Below the pieces are notes generated by a model, which did not search any database, was not told the DNA's origin, and was given only the letters and a program-made list of their open reading frames with translations. Shown piece by piece: positions 23,800 through 31,283 of a DNA stretch of 32,074 nt. Each line of letters opens with the position of its first letter. Positions within the stretch are counted from its first letter, which is position 1. A program made the translations under genes and the position numbers. The DNA is from Lachnospiraceae bacterium (GTDB lineage: Bacteria > Bacillota > Clostridia > Lachnospirales > Lachnospiraceae): contig JAFZPG010000101.1 in NCBI GenBank assembly GCA_017550425.1, positions 1 to 32,074 of the forward strand, in the 5' to 3' direction.

Positions 23800-25173
23800 A
23801 TGAAAGAGATCACCAAAAAGGACATTGAGGAATATCGGAAGAGCTATGAAAAGGATCCGCTGGCGCGGTCGTTGTCGAATGTTCTGGCGAAGAACAACCT
23901 GAAGGATTTCGTGTTCTGTCAGAAGGGCATGGGCCAGGCGCACTTTCATTTTTCGGTGGATGTGAAGACGTTGCCGGTCACGAACCAGAAGCAAAGCGGG
24001 CGCTGCTGGATCTTCTCTGCGCTGAATGTGCTGCGCGAGGAAGTAGCGAAAAAATGCAAACTCGATAAATTCGAATTGTCCCAGAACTATGTGGCGTTTT
24101 GGGATAAATATGAGAAGATCAATTATTTTCTGGAGACTATGATCGAGCTGATGACACAGGAAGATGGCCTCGAGAAGAACGAGCGTCTGATCACGTATCT
24201 GCTCGATACGGGCATTCAGGATGGCGGTCAGTGGGACATGTTTGTCAATGTCGTTACGAAGTACGGCGTAGTGCCGAAGACGGCCATGGAGGAGACCTTC
24301 CAGAGCAGTCACACTCCGGCCATGAACCGGACCATCAACTCGAGACTGCGCCGCTATGCGGCGCGCGTGGCGAAATACGTGCGCGAGTCTGCGGATGGCA
24401 AATATAAGACGAAAAAGCGTGACGAAAAGATCGGTGCATTGGCCGAGTCCATGCGAAAAGAGATGTACACCTTCCTGTGCGAGTGCTTCGGCGAACCCGC
24501 GACGGAATTCGACTTTGAGTACGTCGACAAAGATAAGAAATACCATGTCGAGAGGAAATTGACCCCGAAGACATTCTACAAAAAGTACGTGGGAGTGAAT
24601 CTGGCGAAGGACTATGTGAGCATCGTGAATTCGCCTACAGCCGACAAGCCGTTCTACAAGAACATCACCATCGACTATTTGGGCAATGTTGTGGGCGGCA
24701 ACCGGGTGCAGTACCTGAACCTGCCGATGGACGAGATGAAGGACCTGATCGTGCGCCAGCTGAAGAACGGCAGTGTGGTCTGGTTCGGCAGCGACGTCAG
24801 CCTGAAGGGCGACCGCGAGGCGGGCATCTGGAGCGAGGCCTGCTTTGACTACGAGGGCACGCTCGGCATGAAGTTTGAGATGTCGAAGGAGGACCGCCTG
24901 AACTTCCGCGAGTCTGCGATGAACCACGCGATGGTGATCACGGGCGTGAACCTGAATGAGAAGGAAGTGCCCACGCGTTGGAAGATCCAAAACAGCTGGG
25001 GCGAGGACCGCGGCGAGAAGGGTTTCTACCTGATGGATGCGGAGTGGTTCGACAACTTCGTATTCCAGGCTGTCGTAAAAAAGGAATTGCTGACGAAAGA
25101 GCAACTGAATTATCTCGAGGACGAGCCTAACCACTATATGCCTTGGGATCCCATGGGGACGCTGGCAGATTAA
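23800..25173 (+). CDS. pepC: Aminopeptidase C (peptidase C1B, bleomycin hydrolase family)
   Basis: A 457-residue cytoplasmic cysteine aminopeptidase that trims N-terminal residues from peptides as part of general peptide use. The papain-like triad is visible: C69 in QKQSGRCWIFSALN, H376 in MNHAMVITGV and N398 in KIQNSWGED, with the oxyanion Gln at Q63 in the preceding TNQKQ. Length matches the family (about 435-455). There is no signal peptide, as expected. The start ATG 23800 follows AAGGAAAGAGG. It is read from a consensus promoter and followed after 27 bp by the alpha/beta hydrolase gene, probably on the same transcript. Confidence 0.95.
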   Translation: MKEITKKDIEEYRKSYEKDPLARSLSNVLAKNNLKDFVFCQKGMGQAHFHFSVDVKTLPVTNQKQSGRCWIFSALNVLREEVAKKCKLDKFELSQNYVAFWDKYEKINYFLETMIELMTQEDGLEKNERLITYLLDTGIQDGGQWDMFVNVVTKYGVVPKTAMEETFQSSHTPAMNRTINSRLRRYAARVAKYVRESADGKYKTKKRDEKIGALAESMRKEMYTFLCECFGEPATEFDFEYVDKDKKYHVERKLTPKTFYKKYVGVNLAKDYVSIVNSPTADKPFYKNITIDYLGNVVGGNRVQYLNLPMDEMKDLIVRQLKNGSVVWFGSDVSLKGDREAGIWSEACFDYEGTLGMKFEMSKEDRLNFRESAMNHAMVITGVNLNEKEVPTRWKIQNSWGEDRGEKGFYLMDAEWFDNFVFQAVVKKELLTKEQLNYLEDEPNHYMPWDPMGTLAD

Positions 25174-25200
25174 CGGGGCGTTTCGAAAGGAATTGGGAAT

Positions 25201-26127
25201 ATGAACAAACCACTGATCAAAGCGCTGAAGCACGTGAACTTCCTGTCCGGTAAGATCGGGACGGAGGCGGAACTTAAGAAGCATCGGAAACTCACCGAGT
25301 GGGTGGGCCGCGTCGGCACGCCGAAGGGCGATGTCGTGCGCACCCGGTTTCGCGTCGGAAAGATCCGCTGCGAGGAGACGAAACCGCTGTTTGCGCATAA
25401 TCCGAACTACGTGATCCTGTACTGCCACGGCGGCGGCTACGTGATCGGCGGGCTTAACCTCGCCGGCATCATGAGCACGAAACTGGCCATGGCGACCGGT
25501 TTTACCGTGGTTTCGTTCAACTACCGCCTGGCGCCCGAGCACGCATATCCTGCGGCGCTGGAGGACGCGGTCAATGTATGGGAATACCTGACGAAAGATA
25601 TGTATGCGGCGGATCATGTACTGGTCGGCGGCGATTCCGCCGGCGGAAATCTGGCACTCTGCCTGACGCAAAAACTGGCGGCGGAAGGGAAAGCCACGCC
25701 CCGGCAGTTGCTTTTATTCAGTCCGTGGACGGACATGACCGGCACGGCGCCGGCCTACGAGGAACATAAAAAAGACGACCCGATCCTGAGCGAGGAATTC
25801 GTGATGGATGCGTCTCGGGCCTATATATTGAATGAAGATCCGACCGATCCGCGCTTCAGTCCGTTGTTCGGCGATTTCACGGATTTCCCGTCCACTTATA
25901 TCATGGCGGGGCGGAACGGGATCCTGGTGGATGACAGCATCCGCCTGAAAGAGCGGATCGAGCAGTGCGGAGGACAGGCTGTGCTCGATATCGAGGAAAA
26001 AGGCTGGCATGTCTACCCGCAGATGCCGCTCCCGATGGCCCGTAAGGCCATGGAGAGACTGGCGGCGTATGTGTCAAAGGAGATCTACGGAAAGAACGAC
26101 CACATCGGAGGACACCATGGCAAGTGA
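25201..26127 (+). CDS. Alpha/beta hydrolase, hormone-sensitive-lipase-like esterase
   Basis: A 308-residue soluble esterase-like protein. It has the HSL-family oxyanion motif HGGGY (76-80), NYRLAPEHAYPAALED, the nucleophile elbow GGDSAGGN with S146, and H270 in EEKGWHVY. The acid position is odd: where relatives have Asp or Glu in D/ExLxDD, this protein reads NGILVDDS (239-246), leaving D244 or D245 as candidates. It starts behind AAAGGAATT and its 3' end overlaps the acyltransferase gene by 11 bp. With the next two genes it forms an overlapping trio, suggesting a joint role in making or breaking an ester or acyl compound (inference). Confidence 0.9.
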   Translation: MNKPLIKALKHVNFLSGKIGTEAELKKHRKLTEWVGRVGTPKGDVVRTRFRVGKIRCEETKPLFAHNPNYVILYCHGGGYVIGGLNLAGIMSTKLAMATGFTVVSFNYRLAPEHAYPAALEDAVNVWEYLTKDMYAADHVLVGGDSAGGNLALCLTQKLAAEGKATPRQLLLFSPWTDMTGTAPAYEEHKKDDPILSEEFVMDASRAYILNEDPTDPRFSPLFGDFTDFPSTYIMAGRNGILVDDSIRLKERIEQCGGQAVLDIEEKGWHVYPQMPLPMARKAMERLAAYVSKEIYGKNDHIGGHHGK

Positions 26128-27367
26128 TCAATGGTACAAAACGGACAATGTCTCCAAGGCTTTTCTGGCTACGGTCTCGAAGCGGGAGACACGCGCGTTC
26201 CGGCTCAGTATCACACTGAAAGAAGATGTGGACCCGGAACTTCTGCAGCAGGCTGTGATGTCGGCGATCCAGGACCGCCCGCAGGTGCAGGTGCGCATTC
26301 GCCGCGGCTTCTTCTGGCACTATCTGGAAGATACGGACCTCCAGCCGAAGGTGCGGGAGGAAGATGACCGTATCTGCCCGCTTTTGTATGTGCCCGGGAA
26401 GACCATGCTGCACTATCAGGTGACGTACTTCAAAAACCGCATCAATCTGGACATGTTCCATGCGATCACGGACGGTACCGGCGGCATGGAGTTTTTGAAT
26501 ATTATTTTGCTGGATTATCTGAAGCTGAAGTATCCCGGGCAGTTCGAGGATGTGACGATTCACTCGGGGGCGTCGGCCGGCGATCTCAGTCAGGATGGGT
26601 ACAGCCAGTTCTATGCGGGCCAGAGTCTGCCCGGCGGCTCGGGGCTTCCGAAAGCCTATCATCCGGGTGGTCTGAAACTGCCCTATGACCAGTCGCAGTT
26701 TTTCGAACTACACATGTCGACCGCGCAAGTGCTGCCGCGGGCGAAAGCGATCGGCGTTTCGCTGACCAGCTATCTCGGCGCAGCCTGGATGCTGGCGATC
26801 CACGCGGAAATGCCGCAGCGCAAACGAAACCTACCGGTGACGATTTCATTGCCCGTAAACTTAAGGGGCTTTTATCCGTCGAAGACCGCACGGAATTTCT
26901 TCAACAGTGTGAATGTGAGCCACGTGTTCGACCGCGAGATCACGTTGGAGGAACTGGCCGCCGAATTCGACGCGAAACTGAAAGGACAGCTGGAGCCGGA
27001 GAAGATCCAAAAGGAGATGGACACCTATCAGACCATGCAGACATTTGCGCCGATACGCCCGGTGCCGCTCTTCATCAAGCAGATGGTGGTGCGGCATTTC
27101 ACGAAGAAAGCGAACCAAAAAGTCTCGATGGTGTTTTCGAATATGGGGGTAATGAAACCGCCGGCCGAGGTCGGCGAGTACGTGGAGAATTACAGCGGTT
27201 TCTGCAGTACGAGCACCCTGTTTTCGACCATGTTCGGTTATAAGGACCACCTGACTCTGGGCGTTTCATCCGCATATATCAACACCGGCGTGGTGAAGAA
27301 TTTCGTGCGGGCGCTGGCGGAGTCCGGCGTGGATATCAAGGTATACGCAACGGAGGTGGTCGAATGA
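26117..27367 (+). CDS. Alcohol acetyltransferase-like / condensation-fold acyltransferase
   Basis: A 416-residue protein of the CoA-dependent acyltransferase fold. The active-site motif HxxxDG is present as HAITDG (115-120), and the C-terminal part has VSMVFSNMGVMKPP, where alcohol acetyltransferases and condensation-like enzymes carry a similar SN(L/M)G strand. There is no signal peptide or membrane helix. ATG 26117 has GGAGG at good spacing inside the end of the hydrolase gene; upstream in-frame codons encode an Arg-rich shadow sequence and were excluded. It overlaps the next gene by ATGA. Acyl donor and acceptor are unknown. Confidence 0.83.
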   Translation: MASDQWYKTDNVSKAFLATVSKRETRAFRLSITLKEDVDPELLQQAVMSAIQDRPQVQVRIRRGFFWHYLEDTDLQPKVREEDDRICPLLYVPGKTMLHYQVTYFKNRINLDMFHAITDGTGGMEFLNIILLDYLKLKYPGQFEDVTIHSGASAGDLSQDGYSQFYAGQSLPGGSGLPKAYHPGGLKLPYDQSQFFELHMSTAQVLPRAKAIGVSLTSYLGAAWMLAIHAEMPQRKRNLPVTISLPVNLRGFYPSKTARNFFNSVNVSHVFDREITLEELAAEFDAKLKGQLEPEKIQKEMDTYQTMQTFAPIRPVPLFIKQMVVRHFTKKANQKVSMVFSNMGVMKPPAEVGEYVENYSGFCSTSTLFSTMFGYKDHLTLGVSSAYINTGVVKNFVRALAESGVDIKVYATEVVE

Positions 27368-28035
27368 AACATTGTCCGTATTGTAAAGTCGATATCGGAG
27401 GAGATCCGGGAAAATGTCCGCTCTGCCAGAGTAAACTCACGGGCCAGGGCGAGGCGCCGTATTTTCCTCACTTGAACGAGGTATATAAGAAACAGTCGTT
27501 GTTTTATAAGATCCAGCTGCTTTGCGTGTGGGTCGTTCTGATAGTCGGGCTGGGCCTGGATTTCGCGTTAAAGCTGCGCCTGCCGGGATATCCCGACCTG
27601 CACTGGAGCCTGCTTCTCGCGATGTGGCTGATGGTCATCGAGTTCGGGATCATGCGCCGCTTCAAACCGGGCACGGGTTCTGCCGGAAAGGTGACCGCAA
27701 TCGTGCTGATCACACTGGCCTGTCTGTTGGTGACTGCGGCCTACCTGGATTTCTTTGATCTTACGCTGCAACTGATCGTCCCGATCGTCCTGACGGCGAT
27801 GATCGTGGCGGATTTCGTCCTGGCCATGGTCGACAAACACAACAACAACATGACCTACCTTCTGACCGGTCTGGCGATCGGCGTTCTGCCGAGTCTGGGC
27901 TACTTTCTGGCCCATTGGACATTGACCCTGACCTGGACCATCTGTCTGCTGGTCAGCGTCGTTTTGTTCGTCGGCGCAGTTATCTTCAAAGGAAAGGCCG
28001 TGGCGGCAGAACTGCGGCGCCGCTTCAACATCTAG
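27364..28035 (+). CDS. Zinc-ribbon six-TM membrane protein (DUF6320-like)
   Basis: A 223-residue protein. An N-terminal zinc ribbon, CPYC-x10-CPLC (about residues 4-20), is followed by six predicted membrane helices (about 50-70, 78-97, 103-127, 131-155, 160-181 and 184-207) and a short basic tail. The layout fits DUF6320, which in Clostridia is often found beside alcohol-acetyltransferase-like genes (from memory). It shares ATGA with the acyltransferase gene, and the ribosome site GGAGGTGG lies within that gene. Function is unknown; a membrane scaffold or partner for the acyltransferase is an inference. Confidence 0.85.
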   Translation: MKHCPYCKVDIGGDPGKCPLCQSKLTGQGEAPYFPHLNEVYKKQSLFYKIQLLCVWVVLIVGLGLDFALKLRLPGYPDLHWSLLLAMWLMVIEFGIMRRFKPGTGSAGKVTAIVLITLACLLVTAAYLDFFDLTLQLIVPIVLTAMIVADFVLAMVDKHNNNMTYLLTGLAIGVLPSLGYFLAHWTLTLTWTICLLVSVVLFVGAVIFKGKAVAAELRRRFNI

Positions 28036-28126
28036 ATCAAAAACCGAATCTTTACTCAAAATATCAAGCGAGCCCCGAAAAACTATGTTAACATGGAGTC
28101 AAGATCGATCGAAGTAACAGTAGTTT

Positions 28127-28148
28127 GAGGGTTGCGATGCTTACCCTC
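28127..28148. promoter_or_regulatory. Short inverted repeat upstream of AraC-GGDEF gene
   Basis: GAGGGT (28127-28132) and ACCCTC (28143-28148) flank a 10-nt loop, about 22 bp before the start codon. It could be an operator or a leader hairpin; no clear -35/-10 pair was found nearby. Confidence 0.35.
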
Positions 28149-28170
28149 TTCACGTAAGAAAGGTGTGTCT

Positions 28171-28977
28171 ATGGAGAACATCATGCTTTTGGCGGACAGC
28201 CTGAAACTGATCGAAGATACGCTGGGTGAGAACCTGTCGACCGACGAGATCGCGAGCCGGTGCGCCTGCTCGAGATCGACGCTCGAGAAACTGTTCCGCT
28301 ACGTGTATCATCGCCCCGTCCATGAGTATGTGGTCATGCGGCGAATGATGCGCGCGGCGCGGCTCATGAAAGCGTATCCCGAGATGAACCTGCTGGAAGT
28401 CGCCATGGAATGCGGTTATAGCTCCAACGAAGCATTTACCCGTGCATTTAAAGGCGTCTGGCAGGTAAATCCTTCGGCCTTCCGCAAAGAAAATCATGCC
28501 GAACTGTTCCCTCGTTTCACACCTCCCACGATCAAAGGAGATGAATATATTATGAGTAGAATGACGTTTGATATTTCTGAGTTGTATGATCTGTTCTGTG
28601 AACGGAAGAATTGTTATTTTGTAGTTTGCGATATCAAGAGCCTGATCCCGATCAATGAGATCAGCCACAAGGCGGGCGATCTGGCCATCGTGACCGCGAT
28701 GCAGCGCATGAGCGACGCGGCCGGCCCGGATGATCTGGTATTCCGCATCGGCGGCGACGAGTTCTGCATGCTGACTGCCAGCGAGGACGCAAACTATGCC
28801 GGCGGCATCGTTGATGCGATCCTTAAGCATAACGGCGAGCCCATTGTTTTCGAGGGCCGCGAGATCCCGCTGATGCTTTACGCGGGCACCGTGAAGCTGG
28901 ACCTGAAGCATATGAAGTACGATGCGCTGTTCACCGACCTTCACAACGCGCTGAAGGATGTAAAATACCCGAAATAA
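28171..28977 (+). CDS. AraC-type HTH fused to GGDEF-like domain
   Basis: A 268-residue protein. Residues 8-106 are an AraC/XylS double HTH (LSTDEIASRCACSRSTLEKLFRYVYHRPVHEYVVMRRMMRAARLM, then LLEVAMECGYSSNEAFTRAFKGVWQVNPSAFR). Residues 130-265 resemble a short GGDEF domain: CDIKSLIPINEISHKAGD aligns with the usual D-x-D-x-FK-x-IND..GH..GD, and FRIGGDEF (191-198) keeps the signature. Several cyclase residues differ (K in place of the second Asp, no FK), so GTP or c-di-GMP sensing may be more likely than synthesis. ATG 28171 has AAAGGTG; upstream in-frame ATG 28132 lies in the inverted repeat. Another ATG at 28552 (M128) has AAAGGAG upstream and could start a separate GGDEF-only product. A terminator follows at 29003. 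Targets are unknown. Confidence 0.87.
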   Translation: MENIMLLADSLKLIEDTLGENLSTDEIASRCACSRSTLEKLFRYVYHRPVHEYVVMRRMMRAARLMKAYPEMNLLEVAMECGYSSNEAFTRAFKGVWQVNPSAFRKENHAELFPRFTPPTIKGDEYIMSRMTFDISELYDLFCERKNCYFVVCDIKSLIPINEISHKAGDLAIVTAMQRMSDAAGPDDLVFRIGGDEFCMLTASEDANYAGGIVDAILKHNGEPIVFEGREIPLMLYAGTVKLDLKHMKYDALFTDLHNALKDVKYPK

Positions 28978-29002
28978 AGTTATTCGTTCACCACGAACAT
29001 TC

Positions 29003-29040
29003 AAGCCGCCACAGGCAGACCTGTGGCGGCTTCTTTTGTT
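29003..29040 (+). terminator. Rho-independent terminator after AraC-GGDEF gene
   Basis: A perfect 13-bp stem (AAGCCGCCACAGG 29003-29015 with its complement 29020-29032) and loop CAGA, followed by CTTTTGTT. Confidence 0.93.
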
Positions 29041-29107
29041 TGAATTTCAGAGTGAAAGAAAAATCGTATCTGAAAAAGCCGAGGGGGTAGAAAAACGAAA
29101 GATCGGA

Positions 29108-29116
29108 TGCTATAAT
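29108..29116 (+). promoter_or_regulatory. Extended -10 promoter of surface-protein pair
   Basis: TGCTATAAT (29108-29116) is a consensus extended -10 box; no good -35 is seen, as is common for this promoter type. It lies 58 bp upstream of the first paralog. Confidence 0.65.
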
Positions 29117-29174
29117 AGAACCAGGTTATATCGGTAGTGAAAAAGAGAAGATTTTTGATTTGAGGAGGGCTATT

Positions 29175-31283
29175 ATGAAAAACGGAGGTAGTATACCCGC
29201 ACGTATCGTTGCGGCGCTTTTGGCGCTGCTTTTGGTCGTGTGTGGTGTTGCCTGTGCTTCGGTACCTGCAGCGTCCGATACTTCCGAAGAGGATGAGGAT
29301 GTTTCCGTCAGTTCCGTAATGGTCAATATCAATACGGAAACCGACATCGTGTTTACGGAACTCATTTTGCATAACAGCGGCGAGGAGAATGCTGCGCTCA
29401 CATTTCCCCTGCCTGAGATCTCGGCGGGGATCAATGTTGATACATTGACCGTGAAAACAAATGAGGGACGGGCTATCGAGGCTCCGGATGGCGTGGTCTC
29501 TATGAAGATCGACTCCGGGGCATATGCGGTTCTGTCCTATACCTACCGACCGAAAATGGTTTTAAGGAACCAGAAGGTGGTGGGCTTCAATCTGCAACAA
29601 CTTTCCAATCAGTTCTGTGACCGTATCGGCCATTTGGAATGGACAGTCGACATGCCGCTCGATGAGTTTGTTTTGATCGAGGAGGTTCGGCCGCTGAACT
29701 ATACAAACTATAATCATCAGATCCGCGTGGAGTTGAACGATTTTATGGTGAGTCGTTTTCTCAATCGGATGTATTACTCTAAGATGACCGATCTGGAAGA
29801 GGAGATTGAGGCCTGGGAAGAAAAGTGGACCAAATCCGGATATAAACATGATCTTTCTCTTCCCCGATTTGTTCTGAATAACTATCGAAAATGGAGTAGG
29901 GATCCCGGTTTCTATGATAAGATCGAATATAGCAGCTATAAACAGACCGACTACGAAACAACGTTGTTGAAACTCTATTATGAAGAGACGTTTCCGGATG
30001 AGAATGTTCAGGGAATATTGGATGTATGGAGGAACAACAGATACATGCGTTCAAGTGAAGGGTACTATTCTCCAATCGCACAAAGGCATTATTCGTATTG
30101 GGAGATAGATAGAATATGTGAACTGATCAGTGATAGCCGGATTTTTCGCACAAATACGATATTTGAAAATTTGGTAGATAATTTTACCGAAGGTGACCGA
30201 AAGAAGGAGGAGCCACGACTCTATGTTGTTTTGTTGACGCGACAGCCCGAACTGGAAGGTTATACTTTAGTCAATTTTTCGCTGAACTGGCCGGGATATC
30301 CGAACTATCGTGAAAACGGACCCGAGTATTATCTGACGGTGACCGATGAAATGACTTTGCTTCGGACAGCGATGTATGAGAATCTCTTTACTTTGACGGA
30401 AGAAGGAATTCGGTGTGAATACATGACTGAAAATGATTTTGAGGATGTGGAAGCAGTTCGCGATTATATGGATGCATTACATGTCAAAGCAGTCATACGT
30501 AAGCAGATCCTGGGGCCGGATCTTGCAAAAATGAGGGAGCAACTGTCGGAGCAGAAATTGGATTGGTCTTACTATTTATTTGAGTATGACGGTACGGAAG
30601 CATACCCGTTTGAGACATGCAAAAAGGATTGTTCCATCACTATGGATCATAAGATCGCGCTGTTCTCAAAGACCGAGCCTCTCAAAACGAGTTTTGATAT
30701 TCCTATTCTCACCCATTTATGGGCGTTCTCTATTCCGGTCGAACAGTCATATTATTATGAGGAGTACAAGGAATACGGGGATGAATATGAGATCATAGAT
30801 AAAGAACCGCCGGAACATTCCGTTTGTATTGAAATCATATATGATAGGCACGATGGAGCGTTCGTATATGCAGCGGATGCATTATTAAATAAGTCTACTC
30901 CGAAACAGATGATTGCCGCGCATGAGGAAACCTTACGAGACGTTGCTGAAAGGATCAACGGTCAATTGGAAAATGCACGTGAGACTATAAAACCAGCGGA
31001 TCGTGGAACGATGATAGCTGAGGCGGTTGAAGCATTGCGGCCGAAGAAAGTGCCGGCGATCGTTTTGGAAGAGACAACGCAATCGTATAACGAAATGAGC
31101 ACCGCCGCTTCCGAAGAGGCCGGGACAAGTGCATCTGAAGAAAACAACGAAACCACAGAGAAAGACACCTCAGGAAACAGGTGGGTGCTTCCGGTGGTCG
31201 CAGTCGCAACGGGAGTAGTCGTGGTTTTAGCGGCGGCAGGGATCTGCATAACTCGAAAGAAAAAGAATAGGGGGGAATACTGA
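29175..31283 (+). CDS. Membrane-anchored surface protein, unknown family (first of tandem pair)
   Basis: A 702-residue protein. A signal sequence (1-36, AALLALLLVVCGVACASVPA) leads into a beta-rich N-terminal domain (about 45-165: VNINTETDIVFTELILHNSGEENAALTFPLPEISAGINVDTLTV...VLSYTYRP). A large charged, Tyr-rich region (170-640), an acidic Ser/Thr linker and a C-terminal membrane helix (about 672-694) with basic tail KKKNRGEY follow, so it is a type I surface protein. The N-terminal domain recalls DUF4424/DUF4139-like sandwiches only loosely. ATG 29175 has GAGGAGGG. The middle of the gene is clearly A/T-richer than the rest of the window. The next gene starts immediately after its stop and is a paralog. 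Function unknown. Confidence 0.85.
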   Translation: MKNGGSIPARIVAALLALLLVVCGVACASVPAASDTSEEDEDVSVSSVMVNINTETDIVFTELILHNSGEENAALTFPLPEISAGINVDTLTVKTNEGRAIEAPDGVVSMKIDSGAYAVLSYTYRPKMVLRNQKVVGFNLQQLSNQFCDRIGHLEWTVDMPLDEFVLIEEVRPLNYTNYNHQIRVELNDFMVSRFLNRMYYSKMTDLEEEIEAWEEKWTKSGYKHDLSLPRFVLNNYRKWSRDPGFYDKIEYSSYKQTDYETTLLKLYYEETFPDENVQGILDVWRNNRYMRSSEGYYSPIAQRHYSYWEIDRICELISDSRIFRTNTIFENLVDNFTEGDRKKEEPRLYVVLLTRQPELEGYTLVNFSLNWPGYPNYRENGPEYYLTVTDEMTLLRTAMYENLFTLTEEGIRCEYMTENDFEDVEAVRDYMDALHVKAVIRKQILGPDLAKMREQLSEQKLDWSYYLFEYDGTEAYPFETCKKDCSITMDHKIALFSKTEPLKTSFDIPILTHLWAFSIPVEQSYYYEEYKEYGDEYEIIDKEPPEHSVCIEIIYDRHDGAFVYAADALLNKSTPKQMIAAHEETLRDVAERINGQLENARETIKPADRGTMIAEAVEALRPKKVPAIVLEETTQSYNEMSTAASEEAGTSASEENNETTEKDTSGNRWVLPVVAVATGVVVVLAAAGICITRKKKNRGEY

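Noticed and set aside
23776-25671. Reverse-strand open frame of 631 codons over pepC and the hydrolase gene
   Set aside because: It spans two clear + strand genes and their gap, shows no recognisable domain, and is explained by G/C-biased third positions.
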